Part shown: piece after piece, positions 1-12,800 of the stretch
Position numbering within the stretch: position 1 is the stretch's first letter
Layout: each line of letters starts with the position of its first letter
Assembly (NCBI GenBank): GCA_036971615.1
Contig: JAYKKR010000006.1
Location: 124,001-188,000 of the forward strand
Source: Amyloporia xantha
Lineage: Eukaryota; Basidiomycota; Agaricomycetes; Polyporales; Adustoporiaceae
DNA: 64,000 bases
Direction of reading: 5' to 3'
Translations under genes and position numbers: made by a program
The notes under the pieces: generated by a model
What the model saw: only the letters and a program-made list of their open reading frames with translations
Database searches by the model: none
Told to the model about the DNA's origin: nothing

Positions 1-102
1 CTGGCTCTTATGATGCCCAGTCAACGAGGTGTGCAGCATTCGTATTCAACCTGCACACCACACTAAGATGTACCTAGGAACCGAAGGGAGCGGGTCCGCA
101 AA

Positions 103-3100
103 ATGAAGGAAGCCAGGAGAAACAGAGAACGGGTGCTGATGTATGAAATTGTAGCCGAGTCATCTACAGCGGCATCTTCGAGCTCTGCAGCTCCATCAAC
201 TTCGAGCTCTGCGGGTCCATCGCGATCGAGCTCCATGCGAGTGTCAACAGATCGAAAGGCATCGTACGTGTCCACACCGCTGTCATGGTCTACTCACCTA
301 ATGTTATGTGACTGCAGACGCAAGACGCGTAGGGCGAAGCGCGACGCTCAGAAGGGGTTGGGTGGCGTATCCGCGAAAGCGATGAAAGAAAAAGGTTATA
401 AGGCCCTTCCTGGCGGTATCTACGTCTCCCACAAGATTAGCAAGCCCGCTGCTAGCAAAAAGCCGGCGGAGAGCTTGCCCACCGCGCCTTCCACGCCTGT
501 CGCGACGGCTCCCAACTCTCCTGTGGCGCGTGCCTCCGAATTACCAAACACGGCCCTCGATGCGGAGGCACTCTTTGCTCGAATGCAGGCTGCGCAGCGT
601 CGTCGCTCTGCCTCTCCATCGCCGAGAACGCGCGAACGGCCTGCGTCGGATGTGGCACCGCGGACGTCGAGAGGCCGCCCGCCACAGCGCGACACCGCCT
701 CATCTGCAGAACGGGTGGGCCGTCGTTCTTTGCGTGGATCGTCGATTGGGGACGCTAGTCCCCGCTCACCGCCCCACCCACCGCCTCGCGTTCAAACTAC
801 AAGGGAGCCCCGGGATACACAGGTTGTCGCTGGAGTACAAGAGGAGCACACAAATGGTTCGGCAGCACCAGCTATTACCTATCTGGCCGACATTCCACCC
901 CCAGCCCCGCGCATGGCCACTCTACCATTGCAGACGGAGTTACCTGCCACGTCGGTGACGGTTCACCTGGAGGACCCGACCTCAGAGCTTCCGAGCATTG
1001 TCGTCACCCCTGCTGACGAAGATTTCACGATGCCGCACGCATCACAACCTGTACGCGCCACAGTCTTTTCTTCCGGTTGAGCCACGATCTCATCATCATC
1101 TCTACAGATGCCCGCAATGACCAGCCCTGCTGTCTGGCCAGAGGCATCGGGTTTTCCGTACACCGGCTTTCTGTCTCCTGACGTGGACTCGCCAATGCAA
1201 AATATGTCCCCTCCTGTAAGTGCCACAGCACCCTAGTGTAGTTGTGATCTCATCCCTTTGATACAGCTCAAGCCCGCACCATTACCACGTCCTGTGGCAT
1301 CACGGACGAAAGCTAAGGCCGGCTGCTCTTCCCTGGCTCTTCGCCATGCACGCAGCGTCGGCAAGAAAACTCGCGAGTCGTGCTCCCCATATACCCTGGC
1401 AAAGCAGAGCCGTCTCGGGCAGACGCGAACTTCTCTCAACTCTACCTGGCCCGGTCAAGCTGGTGTCGAGGGGATGCCCCAATCGTCACAGGTCCTCCCA
1501 TCGCCCAAATCTTCCAACACATCGGAAATTGCGGCGGATGCAGCGCGCCATGCGACGCAAGGAGGCCAGGCGTGGCGTTCCACCGCTAAGCAGGAGGAAA
1601 GGGCAGCGGATTCTGGCACGCGTGTCGCCGCGGCAGGAGTGGTGGCAGGCAGGATCTGCCCTTGCGTTGAACGGGGTGCCGTGCAGTGTTCTGGTGGAGT
1701 TGCGGCCGGGCAGTGATGCCAGTGTGATGGCTGTGGACGATGAGGATTCCGACATGGTGGATGCCATGGACGCTCGCGTCGAAGTCGGCGGCGATGCGGT
1801 CCCCCCTGTGAAGCTCGTCCCCGGCCCGGCTGCTCGTGAAGTCACGGACGTTCCAACCTCCACGAGCAAGCTTGAATCGAGCACGCCTAAGGAGAGCACG
1901 CCTAAGGAGAGCAAACCTGAGGAGAGCAAACCTGGGGCCAGCAAACCTGAGGTCAACAAGCCGGAGGTCAGCACGCCTGAAGCGAGCACCAGCAAGTTGC
2001 CTGCTCCGACGAGCGCGCAGGAAGATGTAAGTGGTCCAACAGCTGGATCACTTCCAAACCTGACCACGAAGCCACCTCCGACACCCACGCCGTCTCAACC
2101 TTCGAATGGGGGCGTCTTGGCAACTCAGCCACCCAAACCCGTCGCGGTTGAGTCGTAAGCATTGATCGTGCTCGTGCCTCCGCATTGCAGAGTGTCTGAG
2201 CCTATTGCTACAGCGTTACTCCGCCCGTGAGTGCCGCACCAAAGGAGGGTGGTTCAACCCCAGATGCTGCTAGGCCCGCTGGACAACAGCCGCAGCTCGC
2301 ATCGGCAGCAGATAGCAAGAAGTCCGCGACGCCTGTGATGGACGGAGCGACATGGTCGACGCTCAGAAAGTCGGTCTTGTACATGCGGTAAGCATTCTTT
2401 TAAATTAATTCGTCTATATACAATGTCTGAGCGTGTTAATATAGAGCCGTCCCCATCGTCTGGGGCCCCTCGAAGGCGGACAGGTCCGCCAGGCGTGCCC
2501 ATCAACCTTTGTTCACGCCTGGTGCCTCTTCGTCAAAAGTCCGCCTACCAGATCGCCCGAAGCCCCTTCCCAAGAGGACCTTCTATGACTTCCTCGCAAT
2601 CCTGCCTCCCGCCCAGCCCTTATGTGCGCTTACGCCCAGGGATCGGGTGAGTATTCGGAGCAGCGAGGCGGTTCACGTAAACGGTCAACCGCGGTTCGCC
2701 ATGAAGCCTGCGCATTGGCAGCTGCAGGACAGCCTCTCGCCGTCGAAGTCGCGCGAACCCAGTGGTGGAAAAGGGACCCCGCACGTGCACCAGGTCTACA
2801 CGTACACGGCGGTCAACCCCAAAGTTCCGCGTGAAACCCCGACTAGACAGGTTCAGGAGACCATGCCCATCCCAGGAGGCCTCTACGATCTGGACGCAGT
2901 CGACGTGTACTCTGATTACGAAGACGACTCCGACGATTCCGACGGAGAGTACGTTGCTCCTGGACAGGGTGCTACTGGCGAGGAAGATGACGACGCGGAC
3001 GACGTTGACGAGGACGAGGAAGGTGATTCGTCTTCGGACAGCGAGAGCGGTATTTCGGACACCGACTCCCTGATGGCCGAGCTGTTCATCGCAAGTTTGG

Positions 3101-3246
3101 GATCTACCGACATCCAGTCGGACGGACCATCGGTTGTGGCGCGCGTTATCATCCATGTCGCTGGCACGGCAGGATTCCTTGCGGGCACGGCTGTGCGGAC
3201 GGTCGTCAGCGGGGTCAAGGGCATTGCCAGCTGGTGGAAGGGCTAG
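103..3246 (+). CDS. Low-complexity acidic protein, function unknown (predicted multi-exon gene)
   Basis: I do not recognise this protein. Open frames run along the plus strand and can be joined through good GT-AG introns, for example gtacgt...ctgcag near 265-318, gtaagt...tacag near 1217-1265, gtaagc...atatag near 2389-2446 and gtgagt...ggcag near 2646-2721. The encoded sequence is rich in Ser, Pro, Ala and basic residues, has a Lys/Glu/Ser/Pro repeat near 1865-1985, and then a very acidic tract of Asp/Glu/Ser around 2920-3060. The last roughly 45 residues are uncharged and hydrophobic (SVVARVIIHVAGTAGFLAGT), followed by SWWKG, so it may be tail-anchored or membrane-associated. The frame change between about 1400 and 1700 is unresolved, so this could be two genes, and the start could lie left of the window. 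Confidence 0.45.
1865..1990 (+). repeat. 15-bp coding minisatellite (ESxPK-like pentapeptides)
   Basis: Imperfect tandem copies of a 15-bp unit read gagagcacgcctaag, gagagcaaacctgag and variants. In the reading frame of the surrounding gene they encode a run of pentapeptides such as ESTPK, ESKPE, ASKPE, VNKPE and VSTPE. The repeat is likely to vary in copy number between strains. Confidence 0.75.
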
Positions 3247-3577
3247 TCGACGCGAGTACGATCGCCTACGTCGCGCTGTTGTCTTTCTTTATGGAGACAG
3301 CGGTGAACATGCATCGGCTTTCCTCGTGTAACGATGGTGACTAGTCCGGCAAGTCATCTCCATATTCGCTGGCGTATCGTATCGCCCCGCCAATGATACC
3401 CATCCCGCTCGCTGCTGGCATCGTCGAACAGACCGCCTTCCACTCCCGCTGCTCAGGCGGGGACTGGGAACCTTGCGTAGCTTGTGCACATCTGGAGTCT
3501 ATACCTTGTGAAACACTTGAGGAGCGACTCAACGAAGGCCAACCACATGGGCACGACGGTACTGCGTGTAGACGTCC

Positions 3578-3990
3578 GTGAACGAGAGCCATCGTATCTC
3601 ATCGATGACGCCTTCCGCGGCCTCCTGCGGCGTCCGAAACATTCGCGTATCCAACCCATATGCTTACGTAGACCGATATATCGCGTCCCCGGGCGGAAGT
3701 TCAGACTACTCGTCGTGCTCCGAAGACTCGGCGCCATCTCCTGCCACACCTTTGAACGTGCCAACATCCTCTTTGTTCATCGACCCTGCTGGAGACTCCC
3801 AGGAGACCTGGAACCTCATCCCATATGACGTTCCTTGGGGAGACGATTACTGCGACTACCGCCCAGGGGTTCTCCCCGGACCTGGTGGCGCTTGCATATT
3901 TCTCCGCTCGCCGACCACTCTCAAAAATAAACGCGCTGTGAGGGCGTGCAATAGGTGCCGCGGGCGTAAGGCGAAATTGAGTCCCTCGGT
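3578..3990 (+). pseudogene. Broken Zn2Cys6 transcription-factor fragment
   Basis: The frame reads GPGGACIFLRSP, then LKNKRAVRACNRCRGRKAK. This resembles the region just before and at the start of a fungal Zn(II)2Cys6 binuclear cluster as found in basidiomycete regulators (CxxCRxRKxKC). The first two cysteines and the basic RGRKAK stretch are present, but the position where the third cysteine is expected is Leu and the rest (xxCxxC) is not found downstream in any frame I checked. An N-terminal Ser/Asp-rich stretch precedes it. The simplest reading is a decayed or truncated regulator. A splice site hidden at the gtaagg inside the motif (near 3966) could rescue it, but I found no matching downstream exon. 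Confidence 0.45.
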
Positions 3991-4079
3991 GCTGTATGCT
4001 GTATCAAGTCGGCCGGATAAAAGCCAAATCGCTCCGCCACTCACCAAGAACGTCATCACCCTCCATCCTGTCTAGGTTG

Positions 4080-6160
4080 ATTCTGGGGCCTCTCATCGCC
4101 ATAACAGGCTCATCTCTGCGTTTCCATACCCATGGGCTTCCGCCCTGTCGCCGTTCACGTCGTGCTGTGCAGCCTCCTTGCAGTCTTCCCAAGCCCCTTG
4201 GCATCGTAGTCGTAGTAGCGGTCTCTAATGAATGTCTGTCTGTCCCGGGCTGCGCGCCCTCTGTCTCTGTGTGAGCATGCCTTCCTCAGTTTCCTGCGAT
4301 CGTGTCTATCAGTGTGTGAAATTTCTTCCTTTCAACCTAGCATGCCCTTTCATCCTCTTTACATTATGTTCACATTTTTGCATTTTTGTCCCACTCACCA
4401 TCCATGCATATCTCTCTCCTCTCTGTTCATTCCATGAGACTCCTCCCGTTAGCATTCCCATTGATCGCAACTCGAACGCTACGTACTCTGATTCTTCAAC
4501 CCTTGACACACCCCACAGCACCCCTCTCGTCTCCAGCGCATAGTTACTAAGTTTGTTTTTGTTACAACCATATCTCGACGGCGCTTTGTCGTCCGCCGGT
4601 CAGTTAGCAGTATCAATATCAAAGACTTTCTCTCCGAGGCGTGAACTGCGAACACGCGTTTAGCGTTCCCGCGGGGCCCCACACTCACGAATTCGAAGTC
4701 CCTGAGAGTCCCTGGCTGCGGCCTGCGGGGCGATGTCGATGTGAATGCGTCCGGATCCAGGGGCAGGGGGGACGTAACGCAATCATGCCTTGCAATGTTA
4801 ATGCATGCGCATATGGAGCCGGTCCGTCAGGCCTTCGAACAGGCTTCGTTCCATTCAGTCAATGCGATTCTTCAAATCGGCTGTTAAGCACAGACGTCGC
4901 TTCTCCCGGAGTCTATCACCCATCGACATGCATATGGTCCGGGCGGAATTGCAGAAGCACCCTGCTGACTTCGAGCGGATCACGCTCCAATTGTATGGAT
5001 CATGCATCATGGCGCATGATATTTACGTTCAATTCAGTCCTATTCAGTCGGGATGCAGCGAGCTCGAGCCTGGGTGATATACATGAATTTGAATAACTCT
5101 CTTTTCAATCTTGGCCTGGCGGGAAGATCGAGCAGCACGACGAAAACGACGAAACCTCGGGGCTAAGTCTAAGCGATGGCGATGCGATGTCGTGCCACAC
5201 ACCCACAGCTTCCTGACTCTGCTGCCGTCGACGTCCAGGAAGTGTCCGAGATGCATATGGCTAAAACTCGGGGCACATACGCGCGTATGGACACATGTAC
5301 TGTACATGCCAGTAGCAAGCATGCGCATGCCCGTCGCACCCGTTGACAATACCTGGCCGAGCACGATATGATACGAACGAAAACACTGTTGCGAAAAAGC
5401 CTACTACATAAGGGTAAAGTACACAGGCATCGCCAATTCAGATGAAGAAACACCCCATACCTAAAGAAAGGTAAAATCTCAAAAATGTCTATCAGAGCCA
5501 GGAAGTCAGTACTTGGGGCAGCAAAGCGCACAAAACGTCCGAGTATGCGTATCATATCAGATTCTCAATTGAAGAAGGTTCAGAAGGCAGCTTAGACGAA
5601 GAGGTCAACTATAGCGTAGGCAGAGCGGACAGAACGTTGGGCACAGATGGCCCGACTGGATCGTGAGCGAAAGGCACTGCATTGCATGATAGAATCGTGC
5701 TAGGGCGTGAACGAGAACAGGGAAGTAAAGAAACGCGTGCAGCCGCGGGCGGGTGTATGAAGGAAGGAAAAACCAATAAAAAGGACACCACCCGCGTGCG
5801 CTGCAGCGTGCAACGAGAACAATGGCGCTCGCAAAGACGGGCGAATAATCGATAGAGTGAAATAGAAAGTAGAAAGAAGCGTAAAAAAGGGAGGCGAAAA
5901 AGAGAAATGATATGGTAGAGGGGCAGACAGAGTCAACATTCATGCGTCGTGAACCGAGCCGTGGATGGGACGTGTGCGTGGTTGAATAAAAAATAATGGG
6001 TGGATGGATGGATAGACGGTGGGGTAATCGTGTTATGGTAGCGTGTACAACTGGTGCGGCAGATCTTGCTTTCTTCTTTTCTCTCTCACTCTTTCGTCGT
6101 CGTCATCCCGCCGCGCCTCTCCACATCCGGCGCGCCTCTCCCTCCTCTCCCCGCGGGACG
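4080..6160. other. Intergenic stretch, no credible gene
   Basis: Only short frames without recognisable similarity occur here on either strand. The part from about 5600 is purine-rich on the plus strand and probably includes the 3' untranslated region of the minus-strand gene that ends at 6165. Confidence 0.5.
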
Positions 6161-6164
6161 ACAC

Positions 6165-7338
6165 CTAGAACCCGCCAAAGCACCCCTGATCGGGCACCGC
6201 GAGCGAGCACCCGCTCAGCGCGCTCTTCTCCGACAGCGCCTTGTACCTCGCCGCGCCCGCCTCCGGGCTCGCGCTGCTCCGCGTGCGCGCATGCCTTTTC
6301 CGCGCCGGCGGGCTCCCACCGCCCGGACCGCTCGAGCTCGACGCCGCGCTCGGACTCGGACTCGTCGCTGCTACCGCCGCCGCCGGGGGGTTGGCGAGCG
6401 ACGCCGCGTAGAGGTAACGCAGGTGCGCGCGCTCGTCTTCTGGCGCGTGCGCGTGCGACGCGGGGTGCCCGTGGTGCGTGCGCGTGGGGGACGACGCGGC
6501 GGGCGGGGCGGACGGGGACGGGGACGCCGGGGCGGGGCGGGCGCGGGGCGAGCCGGCGTGCGGGAGGAAGGAGAGCGCGGTGGAGGAGCTGTTGAACTGC
6601 AGCGCAGAAAAGCCCAGGCCGAGCGAGTCGGCGGCCTTGGTGCGGGGGATGGCGAGCCCCGTGCGCGAGTAGGAGCCTGTGTGCGGGGACAGGAGAGTGA
6701 GCATGGGGGAGGGAGGAAGTAAGGAAGAGAGAGAGAAAGGGCTCACCGGAAACGGGCTCGTTGGGCGGGCTGGCGAAGCCGTCGGACTCGTCAGACTCGG
6801 AGGAGAGGTCTGGGATGAGCGGGGGCAGGGGCGGGGCGGTGACGGTGGGCGTCGCGCGCGGGGTGAGGTCGTCGTCCTCGTCGTCGTCTTCGTCCCAGTC
6901 GCGCGCGAAGGCGGCGGCGGAGGACGAGGCGCGCGGGTGGAGGTGGCGGCCTGCGCGGGTGGGGCTCCGCGTGCGAGTCGGGCTGCGCGTGCGGGTCGGG
7001 GAGCGTGTGCGGGTCGGGGACGAGGACGGCGCAGGGACGGGCGGCGGGCGGTGCCGCTCGTCGTCGACGGCGTAGGTGCGGCCGGGGCAACCGCGCTCTG
7101 GGAGGGCGCAGCGATTTGGCTGGACGACGATGGGGGAGCGGTCGTACTGGGCGGGGGAGTGGGCGGAGAAGGTGCGGGCGAGGGTGGGCTTGGAGGGGAA
7201 GCGGACGACGGGCTGGAGGATGCCGCGGTCGATGGCGAGGAGCTCGGAGGAGGCGTCGCGGGGGACGGTGGGCAGTTCGGGGACGGTGTTGGGGCGTTTG
7301 AGGATGGGGCGGGGACAGGGACAGTATGAGGGGGCCAT
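6165..7338 (-). CDS. Pro/Arg/Ser-rich protein of unknown function, two exons
   Basis: Two exons, 7338-6747 and 6676-6165, are joined by a 70-nt intron (donor gtgagc, acceptor cacacag), giving a continuous frame of 367 residues. The N-terminus has the pattern CPRPILKRP, then an S-PAQYDRSPIVVQPN segment followed by CALPERGCPGRTY. I believe these blocks are conserved in a family of uncharacterised basidiomycete proteins, but this is from memory. The middle contains four SPTRTR-type hexapeptides and a WDEDDDEDDD acidic patch; the rest is disordered. There are no membrane segments or catalytic motifs. It may be a regulatory or phospho-scaffold protein, but no function should be assigned. The coding GC content is very high compared with the neighbours. 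Its 5' flank is a long gene-free region. Confidence 0.75.
6955..7022 (-). repeat. 18-bp coding repeat (SPTRTR)n
   Basis: Four imperfect copies of an 18-bp unit, seen on the plus strand as variants of ctgcgcgtgcgggtcggg, encode SPTRTR repeats in the minus-strand gene. Confidence 0.7.
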
Positions 7339-9396
7339 AGCACAGCGCTGAGGGGGTAGCTAGGGGTGGGTGATGGAGGCGGGGGTATACCCAGCGCAGA
7401 TGGATGCGCTGTGCTGGGAGAGGAGCCTTTTTGAGGCGTGTGTTAGCAAGGCGAGTTGGCTGGAAACATGCTGGGAGAGAAAAGAGAGAGAGCGATTTAT
7501 GATAGACCGAGCTAGCGAACGTAAACAAGCCACATCGCCCAACAGGCGCTCGCAAATTCTAACAGCCTCGCTGATGTAAGCACGCCCTTCGCGCTCCCTC
7601 CACCGCCGCCGCCGACTCTGCCCGCCCCACTGCCGCCGTCGACAGCACCAGCATCCGACACCGCCAGGTCCACGAGCTGCTCGGCTCCATCCAGTCTGCC
7701 CCTGCTCGTCGCCGCCAGCGATGACAGCCGTCGCACTGTGCTCTATCGCCCTAATCCGGCTTAGCTGCTTCCCTTGTCCTGTCGGACCTTTCTAGCCAAC
7801 TCTGTCTATGGCTCATCATGCAGTGGTCCTCGTTCGGTCCCCGCGGACCATCCCATCTCCCAGCCCGTGCTCCCACCCAATAGCCAAGTCGCAGCCAAGC
7901 CCCCATTCCCAGCCTGTGCCCGACCATACATAGCCAGCAGTCGACGCCACCCCCAGCGCGCGAGTCCGGACCTGGATGCATCCCTCAAAAGCTACACTAT
8001 GGCTTCTTCCGAGCCCGCTTCTCTATCGGATCCCTCAGAATCCCCCTGGCTTCCGACGCACGCACCCGGCCCAATCCCAGCAGTGCTCTCCTCCCACCTC
8101 TGCACTCACACTCTAAACCCATCCTCACCCACCTGCGCCTTCCCCGCTTCCGGAAGCCTGCATGCGCGGAGCCACCAACTAAGCGCAATTCAGTTCGAAC
8201 TTCGCTCGCTCGGCCTAAACCCAATCTCACCCTATCAACCTCTCCATCGCCCGTGCTTTTCCATGGCGCCCACCGCTGCTCTCTTCCCCGGCCCCAGCGG
8301 TCGGAATGACCAGTCACCCGCCACCAGCCAGCCAGGTTCTATCCCCGTCATCTCCGTCCGACCTGCAGGCCCGTGGCGCTGCACCGTGCGCCGTGAGCCG
8401 TGAGCCCCGTGCACTGCCCAGATCCCTAGACGCCCCCCACCCGATCCGCCCCTCCGTGCACCCGCGCGAGGTTTCAGCAGGCCCTCGCCCAGAATGTCCA
8501 CGTCCCCGATATCGATCACCAGCGCACGCACGTCCCGCGCGCCAGCTGGGATCCGGGCACGTATGAATAGACGGGACGATGTGAAGAGCGAAGAGCGACG
8601 GAGCTACGTGCGTACGTACGACGCTGTCGCCCCCGAATTTCTTCCCCGTCCTTTCTCGCCGTCATATCGGTCTCTCCGTGCGTCTTGGGTCCTGAGGCCT
8701 GAGGCCTGAGACTTCGAGCTCCGTGGCCCGTGGTCTGCCTGCCCTGGTAGCTTGGGGCCCCGCACTCGTCGACATCATGATGGCTCAAGCATCAATATTA
8801 ATTACAACAGAAACACCCTCGATCTACCACCGCCGCTGCCGTCACATTACCTCTGCGCAGTCGTCGTGTGTGCAGGGGTACCTTTCCACTGCTATCCCTA
8901 ATGGCCGATCGCGCCTACCGTTCGCCTCGGAAGCATCCGCTGCAAGTGGCAATCCATGTCGACGCCGAGTTTCGTATCGATCCCTGCGAAGCACGATCTG
9001 CGAGCTTGGTATGGCAGGAGCACTGCAGTCGCCCGTCCACGACTCAATTGGCATCGCCCTCGCCCTCTTCCCCTTCGCGCTATCTCTATCTCTCTGTCTG
9101 TCTGTGCCTATCTCTATCTCGCGCGGCAGTCCTGGATGTGTCGATGGACGTTCTCATCGTATCGGGTGTGATGGGCGTCAGAATGCTAGGGGCGGTCCGC
9201 GGATCGTGCAGCACTACACCATGTAGTATGTACAGCACCCGCGACCGCGACCGGCGACGGGAGATGGGCGCGCCGTCGTGTCTGTGGCTTGATTCGCTAA
9301 GCGCCTCTGCGGTCGCACCTCGTGTCTGTTTCACGCTAGACGGTGGCTGAGGCCGCACTGAGCGTCAGGAGGTTGGAGGTTAGAGCTGCGAGCTCT

Positions 9397-9430
9397 GGGT
9401 TTGAGTTTGAGTTTGGGTTTGAGTTTGGGT
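9397..9430 (+). repeat. Hexamer repeat TTTGAG/TTTGGG
   Basis: About five tandem 6-bp units alternate between tttgag and tttggg. It is G-rich on the plus strand but is not the TTAGGG telomere repeat expected in basidiomycetes, so it is best treated as an internal microsatellite. Confidence 0.8.
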
Positions 9431-9777
9431 TCGCGCGTCGCAAAGTGATCGTCCCTTCCATCTGCCGCACGCCACACGCCATGGTGGTCCCCGGTCCCCG
9501 GCCCTGCGTTTCCAGGCGCGGGCGCGCGTCGTGCCTCCGAGGGTTCGTCCGCGGGCACGGCGCGTCTCGTCGTCTGCCACCATCACCGTGCCACCATCTT
9601 CGTCCGACGTTACTCTTGGCTTCCGAGTCCCAGCGTGCAGCCTGCAGTGTTCCGTGTGCGGGTCGGGATATGGGAGTGAGGCCTGTCGGTGGGGGCCGCT
9701 AATAGCTATAGCTATCGACGCTGACGCTAGCTCCGGCCGCAATGCGCAGGTGTCGTGACCCCCATTCCCCGCTCTGC

Positions 9778-9850
9778 GTTTGGGTGTCTGGGTGTGTCAG
9801 TCCGTGTGTGAGTGTGTGAGTGGCTGTGTACATGTGTTCGAGTGTGTGGG
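9778..9850 (+). repeat. GT-rich simple sequence followed by a G run
   Basis: Interrupted gtgt/gagtgtgtgag tracts occur here, followed by a run of nine G at about 9867-9876. This is low-complexity intergenic DNA. Confidence 0.75.
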
Positions 9851-12800
9851 AGGGCTGCTTTTTGGCAGGGGGGGGGTGCGAGGAAAGGCAGGAGACGGGG
9901 CTGGGCCAGACGACCCTGCACTTCCGCTTCTGCCGACGGTGAGCCCGATTCGCCCGACGCAAGAAAGGATGGGAAGCACAAGACAAGGGCCGACGACGAG
10001 ATCCCAGGATGGAGAACCGAGAGCACAGAACGCAGGAAGCCGCTCGCTTATCCCGGTGCGTGACGGCGCGAAGACCACGGCCGGTGCCGAACCTGCCATC
10101 TTCACGTCGTCGCGTCCTGCCCTCCCGGCCGTCCACAGTCTTCTTCTGCGGCGGCACTAGACGCACGCTTGCCCCGCGATGAGGGCCGGCTTGTGTAAGG
10201 AATCTTTTCACCTTGGATCACTACACTCTGCGACACAGTCTTCGCCGTGTGCTGGAGCTTGCGGATGCAAACAGCGACGCGTGGTGATAGTCTCGCCTAG
10301 CCAGTGGACACGCCCGATCGCGTTCATGAATTCCGAACAGCAGTGCGCTCATCCCTACCACGGCGGTGCGTGCGGGCCGCGCTGGGCGTCCTTATGAACA
10401 CTGCGACCAAGTACGCCTCAAGCTTCGAGATGCGAGGTCGCTATCCAGGAGCCGGGAAAGTGCCGGCGATCGATCCTCTGTTCTTCCCCTGCACGCCGAT
10501 GGTGCAAGGCGACTGTTCGACGAATGCGGCTGTTTCTGGGACCGATTGCCCTCCGCCGCTTCTGCTGTGTTTAGGCTCGAGCCCTATCACGGGCCTACTG
10601 CATGCTATCTGCTGTACATGCACGCTGGCTCGCCCAGTGCTTACCGCGCCGTCCCGTGCGCATAATATCCGGAGCCTGCCCACCCTCCTGACCTGGCTTC
10701 TCGGAGAAGACAGGACGCCCACGCACTCTATTTTGTTGCCTTCCTGGGCGCATGGCGACCGGGCCTGCTCACCTGGCCCCAGGGCTGACTTCGGACCCAC
10801 TGCTGGTCGCGGCACGCTATCTGCGGGTTTAATCTTGGAAGGAGTGGCTGGCATTCAGTCGTCTTTCCCGGGTCGAGCGCCGGGCGGGGGTGCACGGATT
10901 GGGCGATGCTGCCTGGTTTCTGGTCTGTGGTTCCCGGCGATCGTGATCGATAGGCGCGGGTGTCAGGTGCTGTCTGGGACTTTCTGGTGCGGGCGGTGCT
11001 TTGGATATTACTGTGTTCGGCGCAAGTCATTCGTTTTTACTTGGCCTGTGGGACAGACACGGTCCTCTGTGATCTCGACCGGACCTCGACTGGTCGGGAA
11101 GACTCTGCTGTTAGTCAATCTGCGTCTGGCTTGACAGCTGGTATGGCTGATGTTATGTCTCCGAGCTGCTCGGGAATTTTATGCCTGTTGTGCGAGGTTT
11201 TTTTTCCTCCTTTCATAGTGGGCGTCACGTCCTCGGGAGGCACGTTCGTCTTGGTCTTGGTGCAGCTGGGCAAGGTTTTGCCACATGCTCTTGATAGCCC
11301 ACCATCTGCTCTTTTCTTAGGCCGCGTTACCACATCGCCCTGTGACTCTCTGCGGATTGCCGTACAGATGCTTCTCTCTTCACTTTCTGCATGCGGGACG
11401 TGATCTGTGAGCTGTGATGGCCACCACCATGCCTGCTTCAACGGCTCCACTTCCCTGCTGGGGTACGAAGATTGCACCCGCAGACGGCCGTGTCCATCAA
11501 GCATGCTCGTGTCTTCCCCACGATTGGCGCTCAGGTCTGGCTGGCGACTGCCCATGATGAAGACATCCGGCTGACCCGCTATCTCTGGTTGCACGATGCA
11601 AGCATCCCGGGTCTTACCATCCCTCCTGATCTTGGCTGTCGTCTCTCGTTTGGGGTGCTCTTCTTCCTCCGCTGTGATCGACTCCCAGGTCTGTCTGACC
11701 CTGCTTGTGGGACCATCTTTGGGAAATTCCTGTGCGTCCGGGCTCTCTTGTCTCCGTTACCCATGCTCGCGCAGACGGACTAGCCCATTGCTTTACCCGT
11801 CCCTTGTTCTTCTGCTCTGGCTCTGGCCTTGGCCTCATGTCGGTAGTGCCTGCTTGGCGGTCCGTTCGTAGGGGAAATTGATTGCATGGACGAGCGAGAG
11901 ATGGGATCTCACGTCGGAGACAGAATTCACCCCGACCCGTGCATTTCCTTGTTCATCATGCATCACGCTTCTATCTGCCTTCTATCCCCAATTGGCAAAG
12001 TGACTGCTATCATCTTACTGCGACTGTCGACCGCCTGTGCGCCTCGAAGTTCGGATTTACGTGTTATTATAATACAGATTGTTTAAACGACTCGTCGCAG
12101 AAGTCTTGAACGTGCAGAGGTTTCTGGCAGGCAAGTCGCCATCTACATCGTTGAGACCGGTCTCGAATGTGCTCGATCTGCGTGCAGTATCCCAGATTCC
12201 AAACCCTCGTCCACAGAGGACATTCTTTTCCATCCTTCATATGGATTGGGTTGAATCGTTTCACTATCATCATCTCGCGCTTTCGCGACGATGCCGCTGA
12301 CTCACCTCACACGAATTTTTGTCCCAAGAGACGTCTTTTGAGAATGGGGCGACGACTAAAGGACTGCCGTCACTCTCGTCATAAATCATAATGCGATTGC
12401 CGAGTAGTGCGTCATCACCACGATTCAGTGACCGTCCTCCACGCTCGGATCTGGGTGCATGTGTTTGATTGACAATTTGCCGTACAGTCGTCCGTTCCGA
12501 CTCTTGCCATTCAATATTAATTCGTGACGTTACGGCTTCTATATCAACAGCCAATGAATGTCTCGCCATACATAAGACTGAAGCTTGATGACGCGCATGA
12601 CCCCCCTCAAGATACGAATATGCACCGCTCTCGCGGCCTTTGCTCATAGCACACCACCACTCAACACGCACCGGCAGCGACGGACACAATGGCTCGCAGC
12701 ACCTGGTCATCTATCAGACTGTCCGTTTATCGAGCGCGCGGACATCACGTAGGACATGGGGAAGCTGAATCGTTCCTGCCTCGAGGTCAAATTTTCTCTA

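Noticed and set aside
6103..6750. Long plus-strand Arg/Gly-rich frames (5996-7329)
   Set aside because: They are antisense to the two-exon minus-strand gene and reflect its high GC content.
9397..9430. Interstitial telomere repeat
   Set aside because: The unit is TTTGAG/TTTGGG, not TTAGGG, and only about five copies are present.
10304..11134. 276-codon plus-strand open frame
   Set aside because: Composition is Cys/Gly/Arg/Leu-rich without motifs, there are no plausible introns, and overlapping frames of similar length exist. It looks like a chance frame in GC-rich DNA.
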